A stretch of 64,000 bases of DNA from SIG440 sp045591035 (lineage in GTDB: Bacteria > Bacillota > Clostridia > Monoglobales > Monoglobaceae): the NCBI GenBank assembly GCA_045591035.1, contig JAZNSG010000003.1, positions 43,326-107,325 of the forward strand, read 5' to 3'. The position numbers and the translations under genes were made by a program. This document shows, piece by piece, positions 51,482 through 60,498 of the stretch. The notes under the pieces are model-generated. The model saw only the letters and a program-made list of their open reading frames with translations. It did no database searches and was not told where the DNA came from. Each line of letters begins with the position of its first letter. Within the stretch, counting starts at the first letter, position 1.

Positions 51482-53617
51482 ATGGCTAAATCAGTTGAAA
51501 AAGAAGCAAAAGCCAAGAAAAAGAATCTGGTTATTGTTGAGTCGCCTGCCAAGGCAAAAACAATAAAAAAGTATCTTGGTTCAAAATATGAGGTTGCTGC
51601 ATCCATGGGACATTTGCGTGATCTTCCCAAAAGTCAGTTGGGTATTGATTTGGAAAACGATTTTGAGCCTAAGTATATTACGATACGCGGCAAAGGCGAC
51701 TTGATTTCAAAATTGAAAAAGGACGCTAAAAATTCGGAGAAAATATTTCTGGCAACTGACCCTGACCGTGAGGGAGAAGCAATTTCGTGGCATCTGGCTG
51801 CACTTTTAGGTGTTGATGCCAAATCGAAATGCAGAATTACTTTTAATGAAATCACTAAGACGGCGGTTAAAGAGGCTATTTCGAAGCCCCGTGCCATTGA
51901 CAATGATTTGGTTGATGCACAGCAGGCTCGTCGTGTTCTTGACAGAATTGTTGGATATCAGCTCAGCCCACTGCTTTGGAAAAAGGTTAAGAAGGGGCTT
52001 AGTGCCGGACGAGTTCAGTCTGTTGCAACGCGTTTGATTGTTGAAAGGGAAAGGGAAATTGAGGAATTTTGTGAAGAAGAATACTGGACAATTGATTTGA
52101 AGCTCACAAATGAAGCCGGGAAACAGCCATTTGTTGCAAAATTTTATGGAAAAGACGAAAAGACCAAGATTGAACTCCCTGATGCTCAAACAGTTGAAAA
52201 AATCGAAAAGGAATTGAAAAAAGCAGATTTTGAAGTAAAGACTGTTACCACCGGTGAAAAACGCAGATATCCTGCTCCGCCGTTTACCACGAGTACCCTG
52301 CAACAGGAAGCGGCAAGAAAGCTCGGGTTTACGGCGAAAAAGACTATGGCGACAGCTCAGCAATTATATGAGGGCGTTGAGATTAAGGGCAGCGGAAGTG
52401 TGGGCCTTATCACCTACATGAGAACAGATTCCCTCAGAATTTCAAATGATGCTGTTTCAGAGTGCAGAAATTATATAGGTGAAGCATTTGGAAAAGTTTA
52501 TGTGCCGGCAAAGCCGAAATTTTATAAGACAAAGAAAAATGCACAGGATGCCCATGAAGCTATCCGTCCCACATCTATGGCCTTTGAACCTGAAAAGATT
52601 AAGGCTTCGCTCAAGACGGACCAATACAAGCTTTATAAACTGATATGGAACAGATTTGTTGCAAGTCAGATGCCGGATGCGGTGTTTGATACTGTTCAGG
52701 CGGACATTCAGGCTGATAGCTATGTGCTTAAGGCAAGTGGCTCCAATGTGAAGTTTGATGGCTTTATGGCTGTGTATGTTGAAAGTAAGGATGTTATCGA
52801 AGAAAAGGAAGGGAAAATTCCTCATGTCGAAGAAGGGCAAAAGCTTCTTCTGAAAGACGTTGATTCGAAACAGCACTTTACTCAACCTCCGGCAAGATAC
52901 ACTGAGGCGTCTTTGATTAAGACTATGGAGGAGGATGGTATTGGCAGACCAAGTACCTATGCTCCCACTATAACTACTATTACAGGCAGAGGTTATGTGG
53001 TAAAAGAAGGAAAGGCGCTTTGCCCCACGGAGCTTGGGACTATTGTTACTGAGCTTATGGAAGAACATTTTTCCGACATAGTGGATGTGGAATTTACCGC
53101 AAATATGGAAGAAAAACTTGACCGCATTGAAGACGGGAAAAAACAGTGGAAGTCTGTTATAAAGGACTTCTATGAGCCTTTTGAAAAAACATTGAATACA
53201 GCAGAAGAAGCAATAGGCAGAATTGAAGTTAAGGATGAAGTATCCGAAGTTCAATGTGAAAAGTGCGGAAGAATGATGGTTTATAAACAGGGCAGGTTCG
53301 GAAAGTTTCTGGCTTGTCCCGGATATCCTGAGTGCAAAAACACAAAGACTATTACCGAAGAAATTGAGGCGCCTTGTCCAAAGTGCGGAGGCAAGGTTCA
53401 GATTCGAAAGTCAAGGAAAGGTGTTAAATACTACACCTGTGAGAACGGAACAGACTGTTTGCTTTCCTGGGACGAGCCTACGAGCTTGAAATGTCCTCAG
53501 TGTGGCGGAGCTATTATGAAAAAACGTCCCTTTAGGGGAAAAGGGCCTGTTAAGTATGTATGCTTTAATGAGGATTGTAACTTTGAGGAACTTATGTCTA
53601 AATCTAAACTTAAATAA
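51482..53617 (+). CDS. topA: DNA topoisomerase I
   Basis: A 711-aa type IA topoisomerase. The TOPRIM domain starts LVIVESPAKAKTIKKYLG; the active tyrosine is Tyr312 in LITYMRTDS. The C-terminal part holds three four-cysteine zinc ribbons (CEKCG...CPGYPEC, CPKCG...CENGTDC, CPQCG...CFNEDC) used for single-stranded DNA binding. Start ATG follows CGGAGGAAA. Confidence 0.96.
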   Translation: MAKSVEKEAKAKKKNLVIVESPAKAKTIKKYLGSKYEVAASMGHLRDLPKSQLGIDLENDFEPKYITIRGKGDLISKLKKDAKNSEKIFLATDPDREGEAISWHLAALLGVDAKSKCRITFNEITKTAVKEAISKPRAIDNDLVDAQQARRVLDRIVGYQLSPLLWKKVKKGLSAGRVQSVATRLIVEREREIEEFCEEEYWTIDLKLTNEAGKQPFVAKFYGKDEKTKIELPDAQTVEKIEKELKKADFEVKTVTTGEKRRYPAPPFTTSTLQQEAARKLGFTAKKTMATAQQLYEGVEIKGSGSVGLITYMRTDSLRISNDAVSECRNYIGEAFGKVYVPAKPKFYKTKKNAQDAHEAIRPTSMAFEPEKIKASLKTDQYKLYKLIWNRFVASQMPDAVFDTVQADIQADSYVLKASGSNVKFDGFMAVYVESKDVIEEKEGKIPHVEEGQKLLLKDVDSKQHFTQPPARYTEASLIKTMEEDGIGRPSTYAPTITTITGRGYVVKEGKALCPTELGTIVTELMEEHFSDIVDVEFTANMEEKLDRIEDGKKQWKSVIKDFYEPFEKTLNTAEEAIGRIEVKDEVSEVQCEKCGRMMVYKQGRFGKFLACPGYPECKNTKTITEEIEAPCPKCGGKVQIRKSRKGVKYYTCENGTDCLLSWDEPTSLKCPQCGGAIMKKRPFRGKGPVKYVCFNEDCNFEELMSKSKLK

Positions 53618-53633
53618 ATTTAGCAAGTTTTTT

Positions 53634-53671
53634 CAGACTTTGCAGAAAAAATTCTGCAAAGTCTGATTTAT
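53634..53671 (+). terminator. Terminator of topA
   Basis: A 12-bp stem CAGACTTTGCAG / CTGCAAAGTCTG around AAAAAATT is followed by ATTTATTTT. Confidence 0.85.
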
Positions 53672-53755
53672 TTTAAAAATTTAGAAAAAAAGTCGTAATA
53701 TGTAAGAAAAAGCAGAAAATAATTATAAAAAATTGTAAAAAATCTACAAAAAAAC

Positions 53756-53784
53756 TTGCAATATTAACAAAATTGCGATATAAT
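53756..53784 (+). promoter_or_regulatory. Promoter of the PucR-type regulator
   Basis: TTGCAA (53756-53761) and TATAAT (53779-53784) are 17 bp apart. The roughly 125-nt leader holds a small hairpin (GGATGC/GCATCC, 53859-53876) and an in-frame ATG at 53791 that opens a 35-codon frame; whether it is translated is unknown. Confidence 0.78.
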
Positions 53785-53913
53785 ATTTAAATGATGCCGT
53801 ATTGGGTTTTTGTTTCGTCAAATTGTGTGTTTGCAAAACAAAAAATTACTAACATAAAGGATGCACAAATGCATCCCGAGGCAACTGTACTATGCTGAAC
53901 GGAGGTACTTTAT

Positions 53914-54999
53914 ATGCAAAACAGAATATTTCAAGGTGCGTGTAATCAACTGAAAAAGGATATTCGCAGAAAAATAGGAATTATGGATGAGAATGCATAC
54001 ATAATTGCGTGTAGTGACGAGTCCAAGGTGGGTTACCATCAGGAAGCTGTTATGAATCACTTTGAGATGAACAATGAAGATTATGTAGGTGGGGGATATG
54101 TGTTCCGCAAAATTGAAACCTACAGCAAGAATGTATATATTGTTTTCTGTGAAGGTGATGATGAAATATCCAAGGGCTACGTTGCTTTTTTGGGTGCACA
54201 CTTTGTGGCAATAAAACAGTATTACGATGAAAAATATGATAAGAACAGTTTTATCAAAAATATAATACTTGACAATATTCTGCCCAGCGATATTCTTTAT
54301 AAAACCCGTGAGTTAAAGCTTTCGGTTGAGGCTACGAGAGTTGTTTATCTTGTTCGTTCAAGCAAATCCGTTGAGGTATCTTTGGTTGATATTATTCAGA
54401 ACTTGTTTCCCGACAACAACAAAGATTTTGTTGTTCGCACAGACGAATATGATGTTGCGGTTGTGTGTGAGGTGAAAAATGGCTGTAGCTCTGAGGAACT
54501 TTTGAAAACAGCACAGGAAATCCATGATACAGTTGCATCTGAGGACCTTTTGAGTGTTTCGGTGGGTATTTCCACAGCGGTTGAAACTATTCAGGAATTG
54601 CCAAGAGCATACCGTGAAGCTCGTATTGCCCTTGAGGTTGGAAAGGTATTTGATACGGAAAAGGACGTTATCAGCTATGATAATCTTGGGATAGGCAGAC
54701 TTATTTATCAGCTTCCAACAACTCTTTGTGAGCTGTTTTTGAATGAGGTGTTTAAGAGAGAGTCTATTAATGTTCTTGATAATGAAACCATCTATACCAT
54801 TCAAAAGTTTTTTGAAAATAATCTTAATGTTTCTGAGACATCGAGAAAACTTTTTGTTCACAGAAACACGCTGGTATATCGCCTTGATAAGATTAAAAAG
54901 CTTACGGGACTTGACCTTCGGGAACTTGATGATGCGATTACCTTTAAGGTTGCTATGATGGTTAACAAGTACCTTTCATCGGAGCCGACAAGAATGTAG
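53914..54999 (+). CDS. PucR/CdaR-type transcription regulator
   Basis: A 361-aa regulator. The first half (about 1-130) is an unassigned sensory region, the middle (about 130-260) resembles the GGDEF-like domain of CdaR/PucR proteins, and the C terminus (about 300-355) is a PucR helix-turn-helix (NVSETSRKLFVHRNTLVYRLDKIKKLTG). CdaR-type proteins sense sugar diacids or purine signals; nothing near the gene shows the ligand. It has its own promoter and is followed 61 bp later by ftsE. Confidence 0.83.
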   Translation: MQNRIFQGACNQLKKDIRRKIGIMDENAYIIACSDESKVGYHQEAVMNHFEMNNEDYVGGGYVFRKIETYSKNVYIVFCEGDDEISKGYVAFLGAHFVAIKQYYDEKYDKNSFIKNIILDNILPSDILYKTRELKLSVEATRVVYLVRSSKSVEVSLVDIIQNLFPDNNKDFVVRTDEYDVAVVCEVKNGCSSEELLKTAQEIHDTVASEDLLSVSVGISTAVETIQELPRAYREARIALEVGKVFDTEKDVISYDNLGIGRLIYQLPTTLCELFLNEVFKRESINVLDNETIYTIQKFFENNLNVSETSRKLFVHRNTLVYRLDKIKKLTGLDLRELDDAITFKVAMMVNKYLSSEPTRM

Positions 55000-55060
55000 G
55001 TGGACGATTTAAGAAAGAATAATTGACTAAATAACGATATCTTTGTGAGGAATTATTTTT

Positions 55061-55750
55061 ATGATAGAATTCAAGAATGTATCCAAAACCTATGAGGACA
55101 CCGGTGTTCATGCTTTGGAGAATGTATCTTTTTTCATAGATAAAGGGGAGTTTGTGTTTTTGGTAGGTCCTTCCGGTGCCGGAAAGTCCACGCTTACAAA
55201 GCTCCTCATAAAAGAAGAAACACCAAATACGGGAGAGATATTGGTGAATGGATTTGACCTTAATACTCTTCCGAAAAATAAAATTCCGTATCTTCGTCGA
55301 AGTATAGGTATGGTGTTTCAGGATTTCAGACTGCTCCCAAATAAAACTGTATATGAAAATGTTGCTTTTGCAATGCAGGTTATTGGGGCTTCAAGGAGTT
55401 CGATTCGTCGAAATGTTGCGAATGTATTATCTCTGGTTGGGCTGGCAGGTAAGGCCAGAATGAAACCGGGGCAACTTTCGGGCGGTGAACAGCAGAGAGT
55501 ATCCCTTGCCCGTGCCTTGGTGAACAAACCTCCGGTGATTATTGCGGACGAGCCTACGGGGAACCTTGACCCGGATACAGCTAACGAGATTATGGAGCTT
55601 CTGACCGAAATAAATAAACGTGGAACTACCATGATTGTAGCCACCCATGCGAAAAACTTTGTTGATGATATGCATAAGCGGGTTTTGGCTATTGAGAACG
55701 GAGTTTTGGTGAGAGACGAAGAAGAGGGGGCTTATGGCTATGATATTTAG
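55061..55750 (+). CDS. ftsE: Cell division ATPase FtsE
   Basis: A 229-aa ABC ATPase with Walker A GPSGAGKST, signature LSGGEQQRVSLARAL and Walker B IIADEPTGNLD. With FtsX it activates a peptidoglycan hydrolase at division or elongation. It is followed at once by ftsX (11-nt overlap), the canonical pair. Confidence 0.95.
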   Translation: MIEFKNVSKTYEDTGVHALENVSFFIDKGEFVFLVGPSGAGKSTLTKLLIKEETPNTGEILVNGFDLNTLPKNKIPYLRRSIGMVFQDFRLLPNKTVYENVAFAMQVIGASRSSIRRNVANVLSLVGLAGKARMKPGQLSGGEQQRVSLARALVNKPPVIIADEPTGNLDPDTANEIMELLTEINKRGTTMIVATHAKNFVDDMHKRVLAIENGVLVRDEEEGAYGYDI

Positions 55751-56630
55751 GAATATGAAATATTTCTTTGCTCAGGGCATAAAAGGTCTTACCTCAAATG
55801 GTCTTATGACTTTGGCTTCGGTGGGTATAGTTGTTGCGAGTTTGGTGCTTTTTGGCGTTTTTGTCCTTTTTGGGATAAATGTTAACAGCATTGGCGAACA
55901 AATTAAAGAACAATGCGAAATAAATGTGTATCTTCCCTCAGACATGGACAGAGATAATGTCCGGGCGGTTGGAAGCCGTCTTGAAAATATTGACGGTGTG
56001 AAGGAAGCGAAGCTTTATACAAAAGAAGAAAGACTTCAGAACTATAAAGAGGGCGCATACAGTGAACAGGCGGAGGTTATATCCACTCTGGAAGAGGATA
56101 ACCCTTTGAGAGATGCGTATATTTTGTCTCTTACGGATATACGACGTGCAAATGATGTTGCTGTTGCGGCTGCAAAGGTTGAAGGCGTAGAAAAGGTTAC
56201 CAATAGCCAGGATTTGATAAAGACAATCATATCCATTACAAACACCATAAAGTATGTTAGTATCTGGTTGCTTCTTATATTGGCGGTTTTTGCTGTTTTC
56301 ATTATTTCAAACACTATAAAACTTGGAATGTTTTCGAGAAGAAAAGAAATCAATATAATGAAGTTTGTGGGTGCTACGGATTGGTTTATCAGATGGCCGT
56401 TCATAATTGAGGGAATGATTTTGGGATTATTGGGAGCATTGATGGCTTCGATGATTGTTATTTTCAGTTATGATTCCTTGTTTGCGGGAATGCAGAGGTT
56501 TATGGGTAACATTGAACTTGCAAAGACATCTACAATTGCTGATATTATAGTAGTTGGATTTTTGATTATGGGCATGGGAATGGGCATGGTTGGAAGTGCG
56601 ATGTCTATAAGAAAGCATCTTAAGGTTTAG
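55740..56630 (+). CDS. ftsX: Cell division protein FtsX
   Basis: A 296-aa membrane protein with four helices and an extracellular loop (about 45-165, INVYLPSDMDRDNVRAV) that in relatives binds the hydrolase or its activator. I favour ATG 55740, nine bases after AGAGGGGG; an ATG at 55734 is only 3 bases from it. Confidence 0.93.
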   Translation: MIFRNMKYFFAQGIKGLTSNGLMTLASVGIVVASLVLFGVFVLFGINVNSIGEQIKEQCEINVYLPSDMDRDNVRAVGSRLENIDGVKEAKLYTKEERLQNYKEGAYSEQAEVISTLEEDNPLRDAYILSLTDIRRANDVAVAAAKVEGVEKVTNSQDLIKTIISITNTIKYVSIWLLLILAVFAVFIISNTIKLGMFSRRKEINIMKFVGATDWFIRWPFIIEGMILGLLGALMASMIVIFSYDSLFAGMQRFMGNIELAKTSTIADIIVVGFLIMGMGMGMVGSAMSIRKHLKV

Positions 56631-56645
56631 TTGGGAGTGTTGAGG

Positions 56646-57797
56646 ATGAAACAAAAAACGGTGAGACTTATTGCTATAATTATTGCGGTGGCTCTTGTTT
56701 TGGGCTTAGTTGGTTCAGCTCTTCTCAGCAGCGTTTATGCTGAGACAGCCAGCCAAAAATTAGAAAGAGCGGAGCGGGAAAAACGTGAGGCACAGGAAAA
56801 GATAAACGCTAACAAAAGCAAACAGGTTAAGTCTCTTGCTGAAAAGGAACGACTTGAAAAAGAAGCTGCAGATGTTCAGGGGAGAATCGAAACGTTGGAT
56901 AAGCAAATAGCTGAAACGACCGTAAAACTTTCGGAAGAGGAAGTTAAACTTGAAGCTGCGACCGTTAAGGCAGAAGAAAAGTATGAGGTTTTTCAGAGCC
57001 GTTTCAGGTATAATTGTGAGCAAGGTGATGTAAGCTATATTCAGACTCTTCTTTCTGCGAAAAGTTTTGGGGATTTGGTTGATAAAATAGAGATTATGAA
57101 GGAAATTACTGCTTATGATAAAGCTGTGTTTGACGAAATGGAATCTGTCAGAGTGCAAATCGAAACCTCAAGGAATGAGATTGCCAAAATGAAAAAATCT
57201 CAGGAGGATAATGCTGCCAGTCTTGAAAACCAAAAAAAAGAGCTAGAAAAGAAAAAACAAGCTCAGGCTGATTACATAAGAGAGCTTGAAAGGGATACTG
57301 TTGCTTATCAAAAAATAATTGACGAGGCGGATGCTGCTATGGCAAGTCTCAAAGCATCGGTGTCCGGTTCTCTCAGTTCGAGCTCGGGGGGCGCAAAGTA
57401 TGTTGGCGGTGAATTCACCTGGCCAACTCCCAGTTGTTACTACATAACTTCAAGTTTTTCACCAAGAAGAAAGAATCCTGTAACTGGAATTTATAAAAGA
57501 CATACCGGAACTGATATTGGGGCAGCTTATGGTGCTGCGGTTGTTGCTGCAAACGGTGGAACGGTTACGTTGGCGGGATGGAATTCGGGTTACGGGAATT
57601 GCATTATAATAGACCATGGTGGCGGACGTGCTACCCTTTATGCTCATTTGAGCGCATACAGTGTTTCTGTTGGACAAACAGTTTCTCAGGGACAGAGGAT
57701 TGGGTCTGTTGGTTCTACGGGTAATTCTACGGGACCGCATTTGCATTTTGAGATATTGATAAACGGTCAAGCGGTTGACCCAATGCAATATTTTTAA
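56646..57797 (+). CDS. Coiled-coil M23 metallopeptidase (EnvC/CwlO-like)
   Basis: A 383-aa secreted protein: signal peptide (about 1-30), a long coiled coil (about 35-235, very rich in Glu/Lys), a Ser/Gly linker, and a LytM/M23 domain (about 275-380) with the zinc motifs HTGTDIG and HLHFE. Both zinc ligands are kept, so it could be an active endopeptidase. Its position after ftsEX suggests it is the hydrolase controlled by FtsEX, as PcsB/CwlO-type proteins are. Start ATG 56646 follows GGGAG. Confidence 0.9.
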   Translation: MKQKTVRLIAIIIAVALVLGLVGSALLSSVYAETASQKLERAEREKREAQEKINANKSKQVKSLAEKERLEKEAADVQGRIETLDKQIAETTVKLSEEEVKLEAATVKAEEKYEVFQSRFRYNCEQGDVSYIQTLLSAKSFGDLVDKIEIMKEITAYDKAVFDEMESVRVQIETSRNEIAKMKKSQEDNAASLENQKKELEKKKQAQADYIRELERDTVAYQKIIDEADAAMASLKASVSGSLSSSSGGAKYVGGEFTWPTPSCYYITSSFSPRRKNPVTGIYKRHTGTDIGAAYGAAVVAANGGTVTLAGWNSGYGNCIIIDHGGGRATLYAHLSAYSVSVGQTVSQGQRIGSVGSTGNSTGPHLHFEILINGQAVDPMQYF

Positions 57798-57848
57798 AAA
57801 TTAATATTGGGAATACTTTAGCTAACACAAATTTAGTTATAAACCCTT

Positions 57849-57890
57849 AGTCACCTGCATAATATTTGATTATGCAGGTGACTGTATGTT
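57849..57890 (+). terminator. Terminator of ftsE-ftsX-M23 operon
   Basis: A perfect 15-bp stem AGTCACCTGCATAAT / ATTATGCAGGTGACT around ATTTG, then GTATGTTTT. The T run is short. Confidence 0.75.
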
Positions 57891-57911
57891 TTGATAGGAA
57901 GGTATGAAATT

Positions 57912-59087
57912 ATGTATATAAAGAAATGGATTTTAACAGTTGGTGCTATCGTTTTGATTATTGCTACTTCTGTTTCTACCATAGTCTTGATAAACCCTTT
58001 TGGAATTTCTGAAATAGATTCTTTTATAAAGTTCAGCCAGGGCATTCGTATTATGAAGGATAAATATTACGAGGATGTGGATATAGATAAATTGGCAGAT
58101 GGAGTTATGTCCGGATTGGCTCACAGTGCTCAGGACCCATATACTGTTTATATAAACAGTGAGGATGCGGACGAATTTATGTCGGAAATTGATTCAGAGG
58201 ATTATTCAGGAGTTGGGCTTTATATAAGAAATGAGATTTCTGATAATTCTATAGTTGTTAGCGCTCCGTTGGCGGATTCGCCTGCTGAAAAGGCGGGGAT
58301 TGTTACTGGCGATAAAATATTGGCAGTAGATGATGAGCCTGTACTTGGAACTGAACTGGATTCTGTGGCTGAGAGAATGAAGGGTAAGAAGGATACTCCT
58401 GTTAAACTTAAAATTTTGAAGGCAAGCACAAATAAAATAGAGGATATAACCCTCGTTCGTGCCATAATAAAGAGAGAAACTGTTTTTTCAAAGATGCTTG
58501 AAAATAAAATAGGTTATATTCAGATAACACAATTTTCAGTAAATACTCAAAGCGAATTTATTCAAGGTTTTAACAGCCTTGTTGAGGAGGATATGCAAAG
58601 ACTTGTTATTGACCTGAGAAACAACCCCGGTGGATATTTACACAGTGCTGTGAATATTGCAGATTGTTTTTTAGATACAGATACGCAAATAGTCTATACT
58701 TTGGATAAGAATGGGAAACGCACTGATTTCAAAGGAACTGAGGGAAAGACTTCGGTGCCTATGGTTATACTTTGTAATGGCGAAACAGCGAGCGCGAGTG
58801 AAGTGTTTATTGGTGCAATGAAAGATTATAACCTTGCTGAGATTGTAGGGGAAAAATCATTTGGAAAGGGTATCACCCAACGTCCCCACGAGTTTTTGGA
58901 CGGAAGCATACTTAAGTATACAGATTCAAGATACTATACTCCCAATGGGGTATGTATAGATAAGAAGGGAATAGAGCCTGATTATGAAATAAAAATGAGT
59001 AATGAGCTTTATTCTAAAATTACCAGTCTCACAATAGATGAGGATGTGCAGCTTAAAAAGGCTGTTGAGATACTTTCTGAAAAATAA
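57912..59087 (+). CDS. C-terminal processing peptidase (S41, CtpA/CtpB-like)
   Basis: A 391-aa periplasmic-side (extracytoplasmic) serine protease: N-terminal membrane anchor (about 1-30), PDZ domain (about 100-185, GLYIRNE and SPAEKAGI), and the S41 core with the serine block TASASE (292-297) and the lysine block EKSFGKGITQ. Related enzymes process sporulation or wall proteins. Start ATG 57912 follows AGGAAGG. The long frame from TTG 57891 begins inside this site. Confidence 0.9.
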   Translation: MYIKKWILTVGAIVLIIATSVSTIVLINPFGISEIDSFIKFSQGIRIMKDKYYEDVDIDKLADGVMSGLAHSAQDPYTVYINSEDADEFMSEIDSEDYSGVGLYIRNEISDNSIVVSAPLADSPAEKAGIVTGDKILAVDDEPVLGTELDSVAERMKGKKDTPVKLKILKASTNKIEDITLVRAIIKRETVFSKMLENKIGYIQITQFSVNTQSEFIQGFNSLVEEDMQRLVIDLRNNPGGYLHSAVNIADCFLDTDTQIVYTLDKNGKRTDFKGTEGKTSVPMVILCNGETASASEVFIGAMKDYNLAEIVGEKSFGKGITQRPHEFLDGSILKYTDSRYYTPNGVCIDKKGIEPDYEIKMSNELYSKITSLTIDEDVQLKKAVEILSEK

Positions 59088-59114
59088 ATTTCGAAGTGTT
59101 TCGGAGGCATATAT

Positions 59115-59879
59115 TTGGTTATAGGCTTGGTTGCGGAGCAAAAGAAGAAATTTAAAAAAACGGTAAAAGATTTTTTCAGAAAAAGGGAAAAGATATTTTG
59201 TATTGATTCATCTAATAACCAATTCGAGGTTGTTGTGTATGAGGTTTCCTGTTCGGGGAAGAAGTTAATTGATATGGATACAAAGCGTTTTAAGACTGTT
59301 CTTGAGCGTGCCTGTGAAAGTTTGAAAAAAAACGGGGCTGAAAAAGTTGTAGCCACGGAATATATCAAATGGTTGTGCTTTGAAAGAGGAATAAGGCCAG
59401 ATGGGATCAATTTAGACAGCGGGGACAAATTGTTTTTGCAGCTTGTTCCCGAATTTGTCAGAAGAACTGCTGCCAAATGCAGTATGGATTTAATGAGGAG
59501 CACTATTTGCATAAGCTCAGACAAAATGGATAGAATAAGTGCGTATCTCATACGAGAGCTTTGTTATGATACGAAAAGGATTATTTTTCTATGCAGAGAT
59601 TATATGAAAGCAAAGCGTTTTTGCGATGATTTTTATGACGAGACGGGATTTTCTGTGAAGCTGAGTGAAAGTTTTGGGGGAAATACAGATATTTTTATTG
59701 ATACAGAGGAGAACATTCTGCGTTTTGGACGGGATTTGTATGTGACGGGAGCAGATTTTGGTTTTGATTTTGAGGAATATGAAGTAAATATGCTTGATGT
59801 TGCGGCTTGTCTTAAGCGTCTTGATGCGGATAAAATGATTTGTTTATATGATTACGGTAAAAATAAGTTGACTTTATAG
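59115..59879 (+). CDS. Unknown protein between ctpA and greA
   Basis: A 254-aa protein I do not recognise. It starts with TTG nine bases after GGAGG. The sequence has a basic N-terminal third (KKKFKKTVKDFFRKREK), a cysteine scatter, and a C-terminal Rossmann-like look (RIIFLCRDYMKAKRFCDDFY, then FFVTGADFGFDFEE-like acid stretch). No signal peptide or membrane segment is evident. It lies in line with ctpA and greA, and the greA promoter overlaps its end, so it may belong to the wall or RNA-polymerase neighbourhood only by position. Confidence 0.7.
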   Translation: MVIGLVAEQKKKFKKTVKDFFRKREKIFCIDSSNNQFEVVVYEVSCSGKKLIDMDTKRFKTVLERACESLKKNGAEKVVATEYIKWLCFERGIRPDGINLDSGDKLFLQLVPEFVRRTAAKCSMDLMRSTICISSDKMDRISAYLIRELCYDTKRIIFLCRDYMKAKRFCDDFYDETGFSVKLSESFGGNTDIFIDTEENILRFGRDLYVTGADFGFDFEEYEVNMLDVAACLKRLDADKMICLYDYGKNKLTL

Positions 59880-59896
59880 GCCGAATGTTATATAAT
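59868..59896 (+). promoter_or_regulatory. greA-lysS promoter
   Basis: TTGACT (59868-59873) and TATAAT (59891-59896) are 17 bp apart; the -35 lies inside the last codons of the preceding gene. The leader is about 95 nt. Confidence 0.85.
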
Positions 59897-59997
59897 ATAT
59901 AAATTGTATGTTTAAAATGACTTATAATACGCTTTATCAGCTCACGGTAAAGCCATTGACGGAAACGGTATATTTGTGAGCAGGAGGTATAAATTAT

Positions 59998-60474
59998 ATG
60001 GAAAACAGACAAATTACACTGACTGACGAAGGACTTGCAAAACTCGAGGCTGAACTTGAGATGCTTAAAACTCAAAAACGCCAGGAGGTTGCCGAAAAAA
60101 TAAAGGTTGCCAGAGGGTTTGGGGATTTGTCAGAAAATTCTGAGTATGATGCAGCTAAAGAGGAGCAGGCGCAAGTCGAAGCTCGGATTGTTCAGCTTGA
60201 GAATATGCTGAAAAATGCAAAGGTTATTGACCAGGACGATATAGACTTTAGCACCGTCAGCGTTGGCACAAAGGTTAAGGTTTATGATAAGGAATTCGAT
60301 GAAGAAATGGAGTACAGCATAGTTGGATTTACTGAGGCTGACCCGGAGCTTTATAAGATTTCGGACGAGTCACCGGTAGGGAAAGCTTTGATTGGAAAAA
60401 AAGTTGGCGATACAGTTGATGTAGATACTCCAGGTGGCACAATTCAACTTGATATATTGGAGATAAAAGCTTAA
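59998..60474 (+). CDS. greA: Transcription elongation factor GreA
   Basis: A 158-aa factor that rescues backtracked RNA polymerase. The N-terminal coiled coil has the tip acidic block GDLSENSEYDAAKEE, and the C-terminal FKBP-like domain has SPVGKALIGKKVGD. Start ATG follows GGAGG. greA before lysS is a common Firmicutes order. Confidence 0.96.
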   Translation: MENRQITLTDEGLAKLEAELEMLKTQKRQEVAEKIKVARGFGDLSENSEYDAAKEEQAQVEARIVQLENMLKNAKVIDQDDIDFSTVSVGTKVKVYDKEFDEEMEYSIVGFTEADPELYKISDESPVGKALIGKKVGDTVDVDTPGGTIQLDILEIKA

Positions 60475-60498
60475 TTTTTAGATAGGAGTGTAGATTCG

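Noticed and set aside
52457..53254. 265-aa reverse-strand frame inside topA
   Set aside because: Antisense to the conserved C-terminal half of topA, with no recognisable domain or ribosome site.
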